From the NCBI GenBank assembly GCA_963816985.1, contig CAWFMF010000003.1, positions 94,511 through 158,510 on the forward strand: 64,000 nt of DNA, written 5' to 3'. The translations under genes were made by a program, and so were the position numbers. The notes beneath the pieces are model-generated. The model ran no database searches, was not told where the DNA came from, and saw only the letters and a list, made by a program, of their open reading frames with translations. This document shows positions 37,522 through 46,255 of the stretch, one piece after another (position 1 is the first letter of the stretch; every line of letters begins with the position of its first letter). The DNA is from JAIVJM01 sp963816985 (GTDB lineage Bacteria; Acidobacteriota; Blastocatellia; Pyrinomonadales; Pyrinomonadaceae).

Positions 37522-39756
37522 TTACCGTTCGATTGTAATCGCCACGTCCGTCCCTTCGGTCGCCTCGTTGCCCGCGTAGTCCGCGGCGTGGATGCGGAGG
37601 GTGTAGTCGCCGGGCGGGAGTTCCGAAGTCTGCCAGAGCCCGCGCTCGGCGCGGCCCGCGCGGACGGTGTTCGTCACTTCGTAGAGGAATCGCGTGGACT
37701 TGCTGCCGTAGACAGTGATGCCGCTCTCGTCGGCGTAAGCAATCTTGGTCGCCTCCATGTCGGGCGGCAGGCGGTCGAACTCTATCTGGGCGCGCGCGCG
37801 CTCGAAGCCGGGCGCGGGCGAGCCGTCGGGTTGGAGAAGTTGATAACCCAGACGATAAAGTCCGAGGCGGCGGCGCGACTGGTTGCCGTCCACCTGATCG
37901 TAAGCGTCAACGACGACGCGCACCGCCCCGCGCACGACGAGCCTGCCTCCGCGCGTCTCCTTCAGACGCTCGCCCGCTTCGTTAAAGAGTTGAATACCGC
38001 CGCGCTCGATCTTCGGCGCGACCGCGTCCGAGAAGCCGACGAAGGGGAGCGCGAGCGCATTCACTTCCGCGCCCGGCGGGCCGAGGTTCATGTGGACGTG
38101 ATACATCCGGTTGATGGTGCCGAGCCGGTCTCCGACGCGCACACGCTCGCCGCGCCGCAGGCGCACGCGCGCGACTTTCCCTTCCGCGTCGCGGACGGGG
38201 ATGAAGGGCGTGCCCCCTAACATCACGTCGCGCTCGTCGCGCCCGACGCGGAGGTGGATGTAGGAGAAGAGCCCGACGCGCACGCCTTCGTTCAAGCCGC
38301 CGAAGCCCCAGTTCGGGAGCGGGTTCGAAACCTTCTCCTCGCGGACGGCGCGCACCGTCTGCCCGTAGAGGCCGAACACGTCGAGACCGCTGTGCAGGTG
38401 ATGGCGGCTGTCCTCCGTGTCGTAACTCCCGCGCACCTCGCCCAGAGTGGCCACGACCTCATGACGCTGTAACTGCGGGTCGAGCGGCCACGGGAAAGGT
38501 TTTCCTCCGGCGATGCTTTCGACATCAATGCGCGGCAGAGAGAACGCTTCAGCCGTCGCCGCGCTCGCGCCTTGATTGATGGGAGAAGCGCCTTCGTCAT
38601 CTTCCTTGACGGCGGAAGCGCCTTCTTCATTTTGCGTGACGGCTGAGACGCGACGGACGAGATAGTTTGCGCTGTCGGCGACGAGGAGCGAGCCGGTGCG
38701 AGGCTCGACGGCGACGGCGGCGGGCTGGTTAAAGCGCGCCGCCCCGCGCCCTTCGCCTTCGCTGAAGCCTGAGCCGCGACCGGCGATGACGCGCGCCGTC
38801 CCGTCCGGCGCGAGTTGGCGCACGCGCCCACGGTCGAGTTCGGTGAAGTAGAGAAAGCCGTCGTGCGTCAACGCGAGCCCCGAAGGGTTCGAAGCCTCTT
38901 CGGGCGTCTCGCCGGGCGGAGCGTTGAGGGTGACGGTGATGACTTGGCCTTCCTTCGTCAACTTCCGCAGGCGGTCGTTGCCCGTGTCGGCGATGAAGAG
39001 TTCGCCCGCCTCATTCACCGCGACGCCGCACGGCGTATCGAAGAGCGCGGCGGTCAGAGCGTCGCCGTCGGCGTAGCCGGGCGAGCCTGTGCCCGCCACG
39101 GTCTTCACTTCTCCCTCTTTCGTCACGACGCGGATGCGGTCGTTGTAAGTGTCGGCGACGAAGACGCGGCCTTCCTTGTCAACGGCGACGCCGACGGGCG
39201 CGTTGAACTGCGCTGCTTGCGCGGGGCCGTCCCGAAAGCCCGCCGTGCCGTCGCCCGCCAGAGTCGTGACCAAGCCTTCGGGCGTCACCTTGCGGACGCG
39301 GTGGTTGCCCGTGTCGGCGACGTAGAGATTGCCGTCTTCGTCAACGGCGAGCGCCGACGGCGTGTTGAACGAAGCCGCCGCGCCCGCGCCGTCCGCGTCG
39401 CCTTCCGCGCCGCCCGCGAGCGTCGAGACCAAACCCTCCGGCGTAATCTTCCGAATCCGGTTGCTCTCGCCCGCGTCGGCGACGTAGACGCTGCCGTCTT
39501 GTCCGACCGCGACGCCGAAGGGCTCGCCGAAACGCGCGCCCGTTGCCGCCACCCCGTCCAACACGCCCGAAGAGCCGTCGCCCGCCAGTGTCTTTACGGT
39601 CGCGCGCCAGCCCGCAAGGGTCGGTCGTGGCTTCTCCGAAAGCTTCCGGTAGACGATGAAGAGGGTCACCCCAACGGCAGCGCAGAGAACCGCCGCGAGG
39701 AGGATGAGCTTGAAGACGCGCCCGCGCGTGCGAGGCGGGTTGAATGTTTGTCGCAA
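37522..39756 (-). CDS. NHL-repeat protein with degenerate M23-like domain
   Basis: About 744 residues from the TTG at 39756. The open frame reaches 39876, but those extra 40 residues are encoded by a palindromic repeat element. One membrane anchor follows (VFKLILLAAVLCAAVGVTLF). At least five NHL beta-propeller repeats come next (FGEPFGVAVGQDGSVYVADA, FNTPSALAVDEDGNLYVADT). Then comes a region with HHLHSGLDVFG and INRMYHVHMNLGP, which recalls the H..D and HxH metal sites of M23 peptidases. The C-terminal domain ends in a beta-strand (PPGDYTLRIHAADYAGNEA). It is probably an envelope-anchored protein facing outward. Peptidase activity is uncertain because the flanking residues differ from active M23 enzymes. 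Confidence 0.75.
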   Translation of the reverse strand: MRQTFNPPRTRGRVFKLILLAAVLCAAVGVTLFIVYRKLSEKPRPTLAGWRATVKTLAGDGSSGVLDGVAATGARFGEPFGVAVGQDGSVYVADAGESNRIRKITPEGLVSTLAGGAEGDADGAGAAASFNTPSALAVDEDGNLYVADTGNHRVRKVTPEGLVTTLAGDGTAGFRDGPAQAAQFNAPVGVAVDKEGRVFVADTYNDRIRVVTKEGEVKTVAGTGSPGYADGDALTAALFDTPCGVAVNEAGELFIADTGNDRLRKLTKEGQVITVTLNAPPGETPEEASNPSGLALTHDGFLYFTELDRGRVRQLAPDGTARVIAGRGSGFSEGEGRGAARFNQPAAVAVEPRTGSLLVADSANYLVRRVSAVTQNEEGASAVKEDDEGASPINQGASAATAEAFSLPRIDVESIAGGKPFPWPLDPQLQRHEVVATLGEVRGSYDTEDSRHHLHSGLDVFGLYGQTVRAVREEKVSNPLPNWGFGGLNEGVRVGLFSYIHLRVGRDERDVMLGGTPFIPVRDAEGKVARVRLRRGERVRVGDRLGTINRMYHVHMNLGPPGAEVNALALPFVGFSDAVAPKIERGGIQLFNEAGERLKETRGGRLVVRGAVRVVVDAYDQVDGNQSRRRLGLYRLGYQLLQPDGSPAPGFERARAQIEFDRLPPDMEATKIAYADESGITVYGSKSTRFLYEVTNTVRAGRAERGLWQTSELPPGDYTLRIHAADYAGNEATEGTDVAITIER

Positions 39757-39773
39757 TAGTGTATTAAGTGCCA

Positions 39774-39992
39774 GTCCCCGAAGGGGACGAAGATAATAGC
39801 CGGGGGCAGAGCGAACGCAAGTGAGCGTCGCCCCCGGAACGAGCAAGAAAAGTTTTCGACCCTGAAGGGGTCGCACCTCGACGCACGTCTGCGACCCCTT
39901 CAGGGTCGAAATCGTAAACCTACGTACAACCGGGGGCGGCGCAGACTTTCGTCTGCTTGCCCCCGGCTATTATCTTGCGCCCTTTCAGGGCG
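39774..39992. repeat. Compound palindromic element (nested hairpins)
   Basis: Five hairpins lie in 219 bases: GTCCCC/GGGGAC (39774-39788); CCGGGGGC/GCCCCCGG (39800-39837); two perfect 22-base arms at 39854-39875 and 39890-39911; CCGGGGGC/GCCCCCGG again (39930-39966); and CGCCCTTTCAGGGCG (39978-39992). An outer 16-base inverted repeat (39792-39807 with 39959-39974, GATAATAGCCGGGGGC) encloses the middle three. It looks like a MITE-type or REP-cluster insertion in the divergent promoter region between the NHL and BNR genes. Confidence 0.8.
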
Positions 39993-40172
39993 TTGATAAC
40001 AAAATGCCTGCTCATGCGCTCGGAGAAGCTTTTACTGGCGGCGGCGTTCGTGTCAACCTCTCGGCCCTTTGCCGGAGAGGTTTTCGTGCGCGCATGGACG
40101 TTCGGCGGAGTGTTGGTTTATCCTGCACGCATCACGTCTTTCGAGTAACATTCCTTCACGGAGTCTAACGAA

Positions 40173-43100
40173 ATGCACAGAAGCCTTTCCCCCTTCCTGC
40201 GCGCGTGCGTGATGTGTCTCGTCGCGTCGTGTTGCTTCTTTACAACCGTGTCGGCGCGACAGACGCCGCCCGCCCCGACGCCGACGGCGACGCCAGCGAG
40301 CCCGGAAGACGCCGCGCTCGAAATGAAGTCGTTCGAGCGTCTGGAGTGGCGGCAGATAGGCCCGGCCAACATGGGCGGGCGCACCGCCGACGTGGAGGGC
40401 GTCCCCGGCGACCCGAACCTCGTCTACGTGGCGACGGCTTCGGGCGGCTTGTGGAAGACCACCAACGGCGGCGTGCGCTGGACGCCCGTCTTCGAGCGGC
40501 AGGGCACAATCTCCATCGGCGACATCGCACTCGAACCCGGCAACCCCGATGTCATCTGGGTCGGCACGGGCGAGTCGAACACGCGCAACTCGGTCTCGTT
40601 CGGCGACGGCGTTTATAAATCAACCGACGGCGGGAAGAACTGGAAGCACATGGGGCTGCGCGACTCCGAGCGCGTCTCGCGCATCCTGATTAATCCGCGC
40701 AACCCCGATGTCGTCTACGTCGGCGCGCTCGGCCACGCCTTCGGGTCGAACGAGGAGCGCGGCGTCTTCATGACGACCGACGGCGGGCGCACGTGGGCGA
40801 AGACTCTGTACGTGGACGCCGAGCACGGCATCGCCGACATGGACATTGACCCCTCGAACCCGAACATCCTCTACGCGGCGGTCTGGAAGTTCCGGCGCAC
40901 GCCGTGGACGCACACATCGGGGAGCGAGCGCGGGGGCGTCTTCAAGTCAACGGACGGCGGGCGGACGTGGAAGAAGTTGGAGACGGGACTCCCCAAACTC
41001 GCAGGGAGAATCGGCGTCAAAGTCGCGCCGTCGAACCCTTCGGTCGTCTACGCCATCATGGAGGCCAAAGACGGGACGCTCTACCGCTCCGACGACCGTG
41101 GCGAGACGTGGCGCAACGTCTCGAAGCAGACCAACATCGTCTCGCGCGGCTTCTACTACACGGACATGCGCGTTGACCCGACGAACGAGAACCGCATCTA
41201 CGCCGTCGCCTCGACCCTCTTCGTCTCGATTGACGGCGGGCGCACCTTCCGCTCCATCACGGGCCGCACGCACATTGACTATCACGCGCTCTGGATTGAC
41301 CCGCAAGACCCTCGAAGGATGTGGCACGGGCAGGACGGCGGCGTCGCCGTCTCCTACGACCGGGGCGAGACGTGGGAGTACGTCAACAACATGCCCCTCG
41401 GCCAGTTCTACCAACTCCACGCCGACAACCGCCAGCCGTTCTATTACGTGATGGGCGGACTCCAAGACAACGGCTCTTGGACGGGGCCTTCGCGCACGCG
41501 CGAGCCCGCCGGAATCTTGAACGACGACTGGCGGATGGTCTCTTTCGGCGACGGCTTCTACATGCTCAACCACCCGGATGACCCGGAGCTTTACCTCTCG
41601 GAGTCGCAGGGCGGCAACATCGTCCGCACCGACATGCGGACGCGCGAGCAGCAACTTGTTGTCCCCTACATGGGCGACGACGGCGGCCCGGCCTCGGACG
41701 CGAAGTACCGCTTCAACTGGAACTCGCCCGTCGTCCCCTCGCCGCACGACAAGAACACGGTCTACCTCGGCGGCAACGTCGTCTTCAAGTCCACGGACTT
41801 CGGCAAGACGTGGGCGACCATCAGCCCCGACCTCACGACGAACGACAAGGAGAAGCAGAAGGATGCGGGCGGCCCCGTCGCTTTCGAGAACACGGGCGCG
41901 GAGTACCACACGACCGTCATCAGCATCGCCGAGTCGCCTCTCAAGGCCGGGACAATCTGGGCGGGCACGGACGACGGGCAACTCCAACTCACGACCGACG
42001 GCGGGCGCAACTGGACGAACCTGACGAAGAACGTCCCAAACCTTCCGTCGAACTCTCCCGTCTCGCACGTCGAGCCCTCGCGCGCCGACGCCGGGACGGT
42101 TTACGCCTCTTTCGACCGCCACATGCTCGATGACTTCCGTCCTTACGTCTACAAGTCCACGGACAACGGTCGGACGTGGCAGAACGTGACCGCGAATCTC
42201 CCGCCGAAGGCCCACGTCTGGGTGGTGCGCGAAGACCCGAAGAACCCGCGACTCATTTACGCCGGAACTGAACTCGGTCTTTATGTGTCGTACACGGCGG
42301 GCGGCAACTGGACGAGTCTCGGCTTGAAGAACCTGCCGCACGTCTCTGTCCACGACATCCTCGTCCACCCGCGCGACAACGACTTGATTCTCGGCACGCA
42401 CGGGCGCTCCATCTGGATTCTCGACGACGCCGCGCCCGTCCAGCAGTTGACGCCCGAAGTCGCGCGCAAAGACGTGCATCTCTTCGAGCCGCGCCACGCC
42501 CTTCGCTTCACGACGCGCTTCACGCGCTACGGCATCGGCGACAAAGTCTTTACGGGGCCGAACCCGCCCTACGGCGCGCTCGTCAGTTATCACTTGAAGG
42601 AGAAGCCGGACGAGAAGACGAAGGTCAAGGTGCAGATTCTCGACGCGGCGGGCAAGCTCATCGCCGAGATGGAGAACCTTGCGAAGGAGAAGGGCTTGAA
42701 CCGCGTTTCGTGGAACCTGCGTTACGGCGGGCCGCAGGTGCGCCGCCCTCCGACCGACGAGGAGACGCAGTTCACCGGCGGCCCGCGCGGGCCTCAAGTC
42801 CTGCCGGGGACATACACGGTAAAACTCTTCGTCGGCGAGAAGACTTTCGAGACGCGCGTCGAAGTTCGTCTCGACCCGACGATTACGGTCGCCCCGGCTG
42901 ACCTCCGCGAGCAGTTGGAAATGTCCCTGCGCCTGCGCGACATGCAGTCGGCGACGAACACGGCGCTGCATACGCTCGACAGCCTCAAGACGCAGATCGA
43001 GTTCGTCGAGCGGACGGTGAAAGACCGCTTGAAGGAAGTGCCGAAGGAACTCTCCGATAAGCTCGCGGCGCAGAAGAAGCAGGTCGAGGAGTTGCAGAAT

Positions 43101-43376
43101 CGCCTCGCGCAGCCAGATGGCGGCCTCGGCTTCGCCGGGAAGGCGCAGCTCGTTGACCGTATCGGCGGCCTCTTCTTCACCATTGACGCCACCAACGCCG
43201 CGCCCACCTCTGCGGCGCGTGAGCTTTACGCCGATTTGCAAAAGGAGTTCGACACCAAGATCGCCGACGTTAATAAACTCCTCCGCGAGTCCGTGCCCCA
43301 ACTCAACGAGACGCTCCGCCGCTTCGACGCGCCGACGCTGATGACGGGCAAGCCCATCGAGCTGCCGAAGCCATGA
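40173..43376 (+). CDS. Secreted BNR/VPS10-like beta-propeller protein
   Basis: A 1067-residue protein with a signal peptide at residues 1-29 (ACVMCLVASCCFFTTVSA). Many Asp-box (BNR) repeats follow (KSTDGGKNWKHMGL, MTTDGGRTWAKTLY, KSTDNGRTWQNVTA), forming one or two sortilin/VPS10-like propellers over about 50-760. The C-terminal 300 residues include a beta domain (TKVKVQILDAAGKLIAEMEN) and a coiled coil (about 910-990). The family is abundant in Acidobacteriota and often labelled glycosyl hydrolase, but activity is not demonstrated. ACGGAG lies upstream of the ATG. A divergent palindromic element separates it from the NHL gene. Confidence 0.85.
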   Translation: MHRSLSPFLRACVMCLVASCCFFTTVSARQTPPAPTPTATPASPEDAALEMKSFERLEWRQIGPANMGGRTADVEGVPGDPNLVYVATASGGLWKTTNGGVRWTPVFERQGTISIGDIALEPGNPDVIWVGTGESNTRNSVSFGDGVYKSTDGGKNWKHMGLRDSERVSRILINPRNPDVVYVGALGHAFGSNEERGVFMTTDGGRTWAKTLYVDAEHGIADMDIDPSNPNILYAAVWKFRRTPWTHTSGSERGGVFKSTDGGRTWKKLETGLPKLAGRIGVKVAPSNPSVVYAIMEAKDGTLYRSDDRGETWRNVSKQTNIVSRGFYYTDMRVDPTNENRIYAVASTLFVSIDGGRTFRSITGRTHIDYHALWIDPQDPRRMWHGQDGGVAVSYDRGETWEYVNNMPLGQFYQLHADNRQPFYYVMGGLQDNGSWTGPSRTREPAGILNDDWRMVSFGDGFYMLNHPDDPELYLSESQGGNIVRTDMRTREQQLVVPYMGDDGGPASDAKYRFNWNSPVVPSPHDKNTVYLGGNVVFKSTDFGKTWATISPDLTTNDKEKQKDAGGPVAFENTGAEYHTTVISIAESPLKAGTIWAGTDDGQLQLTTDGGRNWTNLTKNVPNLPSNSPVSHVEPSRADAGTVYASFDRHMLDDFRPYVYKSTDNGRTWQNVTANLPPKAHVWVVREDPKNPRLIYAGTELGLYVSYTAGGNWTSLGLKNLPHVSVHDILVHPRDNDLILGTHGRSIWILDDAAPVQQLTPEVARKDVHLFEPRHALRFTTRFTRYGIGDKVFTGPNPPYGALVSYHLKEKPDEKTKVKVQILDAAGKLIAEMENLAKEKGLNRVSWNLRYGGPQVRRPPTDEETQFTGGPRGPQVLPGTYTVKLFVGEKTFETRVEVRLDPTITVAPADLREQLEMSLRLRDMQSATNTALHTLDSLKTQIEFVERTVKDRLKEVPKELSDKLAAQKKQVEELQNRLAQPDGGLGFAGKAQLVDRIGGLFFTIDATNAAPTSAARELYADLQKEFDTKIADVNKLLRESVPQLNETLRRFDAPTLMTGKPIELPKP

Positions 43377-43498
43377 GAAGAAGGCAAAAGGCAAAAGTGA
43401 GAGAGCGAAACGAACGCGTAAACGTTCAACCCTAGTTCGCCCCACCCCGCTTCACTTTTACCTTTTGCCTTCCTTCCTCCCTGCCGCCGAGGGGACTG

Positions 43499-44053
43499 AT
43501 GCTGTACACGACGAAGCAGTTCTACACGCCGCCGCTCCACCCGCACGAGTTCAACGAGCGCGCGCTGATTATTGACACCGAGACGGTGGGCGCGGGGCCG
43601 CAGATAGAGATCATCGAGGTCGCGCTCTGCGACTCGCGGGGCGAGATGGTCTTCGACACGCTCGTGCGTCCGACCTTTAACCCGCTGCCCGCGCCGTCGA
43701 GGCACAAGCGCTTCGCGCGCGACGACTTCGAGTCCGCGCCGCACTGGCCCGACGTGTGGCCGCGTCTCGCGCCTCTGATTGAAGACAAGCTGCTCATCGC
43801 TTACAACGCGGCCTTCGACCGGAGGGCTCTGGCCGCGACGTGCGCGCGTTTCCGCCTGCGCTCCGAAGAGCGCGGGTGGCGCGACGCGCTCCAACTCGTC
43901 AAAGAGGCTCTGGGGACGAAGAAGTCCGTGACGCTCTCGGACGCCTGCGCGCGCTACGGCGTCGAGGGCGGGAACCACCGCGCCGCGCGCGACGTGCTCG
44001 CCGTCTACGTTTTGCTCAAAGCCGTGCTCTCGTCGCCCGCTTCGGAGAAGTAG
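43499..44053 (+). CDS. DEDDh-type 3'-5' exonuclease
   Basis: A 184-residue protein with exonuclease motif I LIIDTETVG (D26, E28), motif II YNAAFDRRAL, and motif III NHRAARD (H-x4-D). The family degrades DNA or RNA from 3' ends in a metal-dependent manner (DnaQ/RNase T type); the specific substrate is unknown. It has no extra domain, so it is a free exonuclease rather than a polymerase subunit. The next gene begins 25 bases downstream. Confidence 0.85.
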   Translation: MLYTTKQFYTPPLHPHEFNERALIIDTETVGAGPQIEIIEVALCDSRGEMVFDTLVRPTFNPLPAPSRHKRFARDDFESAPHWPDVWPRLAPLIEDKLLIAYNAAFDRRALAATCARFRLRSEERGWRDALQLVKEALGTKKSVTLSDACARYGVEGGNHRAARDVLAVYVLLKAVLSSPASEK

Positions 44054-44078
44054 AGAAGGGAAGTGCCGCCGACTGAAG

Positions 44079-44555
44079 ATGATGATGCCCGCGAGAAATT
44101 CCAGAGAGCTTTTGACGGTCGAGTTGATACCGCGCACGTCTTGGTTCACGAACGTCCGCTCGCACGTCTCCGCCGGAGAGTGGGGGCGGCTGAAGCAAAT
44201 CGTCTCGGAGCGTGCCGGAAGGCGCTGCGAAATCTGCGGCGGGCGGGGCGCGCGCTGGCCGGTCGAGTGTCATGAGGTCTTCTCTTACGACGACGAGCGG
44301 CGCGTCCAGCGGCTCGAACGCCTCGTCGCGCTTTGCCCCGCGTGTCATGAAGTGAAGCACATCGGGCTCGCGGGCGTGCGCGGGCGACGCGCCGAAGCCT
44401 TGAGACATCTCGCGCGCGTCAACGGCTGGTCACATTCGGACGCCGAACTCTACCTCGAAGCCTGCTTCGAGCAGTGGCACCGGCGCAGCAACCACGAGTG
44501 GACGCTCGACCTCTCGCACCTTGAGCAGTACGGCGTCAAAGTCGAGCGCGTTTGA
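44079..44555 (+). CDS. HNH-endonuclease-like protein
   Basis: A 158-residue protein. A zinc-finger/HNH region covers about 50-95: CEICGG (C50, C53), ECHEVFSYDD, then CPACHEVKHIG (C86, C89, H90, H94). The rest is helical (AEALRHLARVNGWSHSDAEL). The first H of HNH is in CHEVF. Three Met codons stand in tandem, so the start may be 44079, 44082 or 44085. It is cytoplasmic and may act with the adjacent exonuclease. There is no partner suggesting restriction. Confidence 0.75.
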   Translation: MMMPARNSRELLTVELIPRTSWFTNVRSHVSAGEWGRLKQIVSERAGRRCEICGGRGARWPVECHEVFSYDDERRVQRLERLVALCPACHEVKHIGLAGVRGRRAEALRHLARVNGWSHSDAELYLEACFEQWHRRSNHEWTLDLSHLEQYGVKVERV

Positions 44556-44672
44556 AATTCTTCCGACATGGCAGGTGAGATAGAATGTCTGCTCCGACTG
44601 ACAAGCCGGGGCGAATGTTCGTGCTTTCGCCGGGCTTCAGGGTGTGCCAGCCGTCCGAAGGAGTCTGTCCCT

Positions 44673-45149
44673 ATGAGCGAAGAAGATGTCCAACCCCGAA
44701 CGGAGAGAGAAGCGATGCCGGAGCCGGTCGTGAAGTCAACGCCACTGGCGCGACGCGTCGGGCCTTACGCGGCGGTGCTGCTCGCGGGGCTTCTACTCGG
44801 CTTCGTCCCGACGTGGCTGAAGTCGCGCGCGTGCGCCGACAGTCTCGCGGCGTCGGAGCAGCAACTGGGGCTCGCGCGGATTCGGAACACGATTGCGTCG
44901 GCGGCGCTTGACGCGCGGCGCGGCGAGTACGAGCCTGCGCGGCAGTCGGCGAGCCAGTTCTTTACCTCCCTGCGCGCGGAGGCCGACAAGGGCGCGGCTT
45001 CGTCTCTGAACGAGGCGCAGAGGAACGGCGTCGAGCCTTTGTTCGCGCAGCGCGACGAGATCATCACGCTGCTCGCGCGGAGCGACCCGGCCTCGGCTGA
45101 CCGGCTCTCCGAGTTGTACGTCGCCTATCGGAAGACCGTGAACGACTGA
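44673..45149 (+). CDS. Membrane-anchored protein of unknown function
   Basis: A 158-residue protein. The start at 44673 is supported by AAGGAG (44658-44663). One transmembrane helix (YAAVLLAGLLLGFVPTWL, about 33-50) is followed by a helical region with a coiled-coil look (LARIRNTIASAALDARRGEY). No family recognised. It lies two bases before the EamA gene and may be co-transcribed. Confidence 0.7.
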   Translation: MSEEDVQPRTEREAMPEPVVKSTPLARRVGPYAAVLLAGLLLGFVPTWLKSRACADSLAASEQQLGLARIRNTIASAALDARRGEYEPARQSASQFFTSLRAEADKGAASSLNEAQRNGVEPLFAQRDEIITLLARSDPASADRLSELYVAYRKTVND

Positions 45150-45151
45150 CG

Positions 45152-46042
45152 GTGACGGAGCAACAGAACCGCGCTTATCTCCTGATGCTCGGCGGGGCTC
45201 TGGCCTTCGCCACGATGGGCGCGCTCAGCCACGCGGCGGGCGAGCGTTGCGACTGGCGTTTGGTGGCGGTGGCGCGCACGTCGGTCGCCTTCGTCCTCTC
45301 GGCGGCGTTCGCGAAGGCGACCGGCGTCAGGCTCGTCGCCCTCGGCCCGCCCGTCCTCTGGGTGCGGAGCCTCGCCGGGAGCCTCGGCGTCCTCGGCGCT
45401 TTCTACGCGCTCACGCACCTTCCCATCTCGACCGCACTCACTTTAAGTAACACCGTGCCCGTGTGGGTGACGCTTCTGGCGTGGCCCGTCCTCGGCCAGA
45501 GACCGGCGGCGTCGGTGTGGCTCGCCATCGCGGTCGGCATCTGCGGGGTCGCGTTGATACAGCAGCCGGAGATGGCGGGCGACAATCTGGCGCTCGCGCT
45601 CGCGCTCGGCAACGCCGTCTCGACCGCCGTCGCCGTCATCGGGTTGAATCGCCTGGGGGGCGTGGACGCGCGCGCCGTCGTGACGCACTTCTCCGGCGTC
45701 TCGACCGTCTTCACCGTCGGCTTCCTCCTGCTCTCCGGCGCGGATGTCTCCTACGCGCCGCTCGCCGACGGCGTGACGCTCGCGTTGCTCGTCGGCGTCG
45801 GGCTCGCCGGGACGCTCGGACAGTTGGCGATGACGAGGGCCTTCGCCCTCGGAAGTCCTTCGAAGGTCTCGGTCGTCGGCCTCACGCAGATCGTCTTCGC
45901 GCTCCTCTTCGACCTCCTGCTGTGGCGTCGCCCCTTCGATTTACTCACGCTCGCCGGCATCGTCCTCGTCGCCGCGCCTTCGGGCTGGCTCATGCTCCAC
46001 AACCCGCTCCGGCGCGCGACGCCGATTCACACGACGAACTAA
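45152..46042 (+). CDS. EamA/DMT-family transporter
   Basis: A 296-residue protein with about ten hydrophobic helices arranged as two EamA repeats: LMLGGALAFATMGALSHAAG at the first and ALALALGNAVSTAVAVIGLN at the second. The family exports or imports small metabolites in the inner membrane; the substrate is not predictable. The GTG start at 45152 lies two bases after the stop of the upstream gene. Confidence 0.9.
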   Translation: MTEQQNRAYLLMLGGALAFATMGALSHAAGERCDWRLVAVARTSVAFVLSAAFAKATGVRLVALGPPVLWVRSLAGSLGVLGAFYALTHLPISTALTLSNTVPVWVTLLAWPVLGQRPAASVWLAIAVGICGVALIQQPEMAGDNLALALALGNAVSTAVAVIGLNRLGGVDARAVVTHFSGVSTVFTVGFLLLSGADVSYAPLADGVTLALLVGVGLAGTLGQLAMTRAFALGSPSKVSVVGLTQIVFALLFDLLLWRRPFDLLTLAGIVLVAAPSGWLMLHNPLRRATPIHTTN

Positions 46043-46117
46043 GGCGGCACCCGGCGGGAGACTCAACCGAGCCCGCCCGCAGTCGCCTAAACACTTGAAT
46101 CTAAAGCCCCGCCGAAC

Positions 46118-46183
46118 CTCAAGTCGGCCTCAAGTCTGAGCCGCGCGCCCCTCAAGTTTTTCTCAAGACCCGCCCGCTATCCT
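46118..46183 (+). promoter_or_regulatory. Four 11-bp-phased CTCAAG repeats with -10 element
   Basis: CTCAAG begins at 46118, 46129, 46151 and 46162: two pairs at 11-bp spacing, with the pairs 33 bp apart, so all lie on one helical face. TATCCT at 46178-46183 follows the last repeat by ten bases, replacing a -35 box. This is the arrangement of PhoB/OmpR-type activator boxes. It probably controls the M36 protease gene starting at 46256. Confidence 0.6.
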
Positions 46184-46255
46184 CCCCAACGTCAACCCAA
46201 AAGCACGTCCTCGCAGACGAACGTTTTGCCCACTCGAAGACTTGAGGAGAAACAC

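Noticed and set aside
39774..39992. CRISPR array
   Set aside because: Repeats are inverted and nested, not direct with regular spacers.
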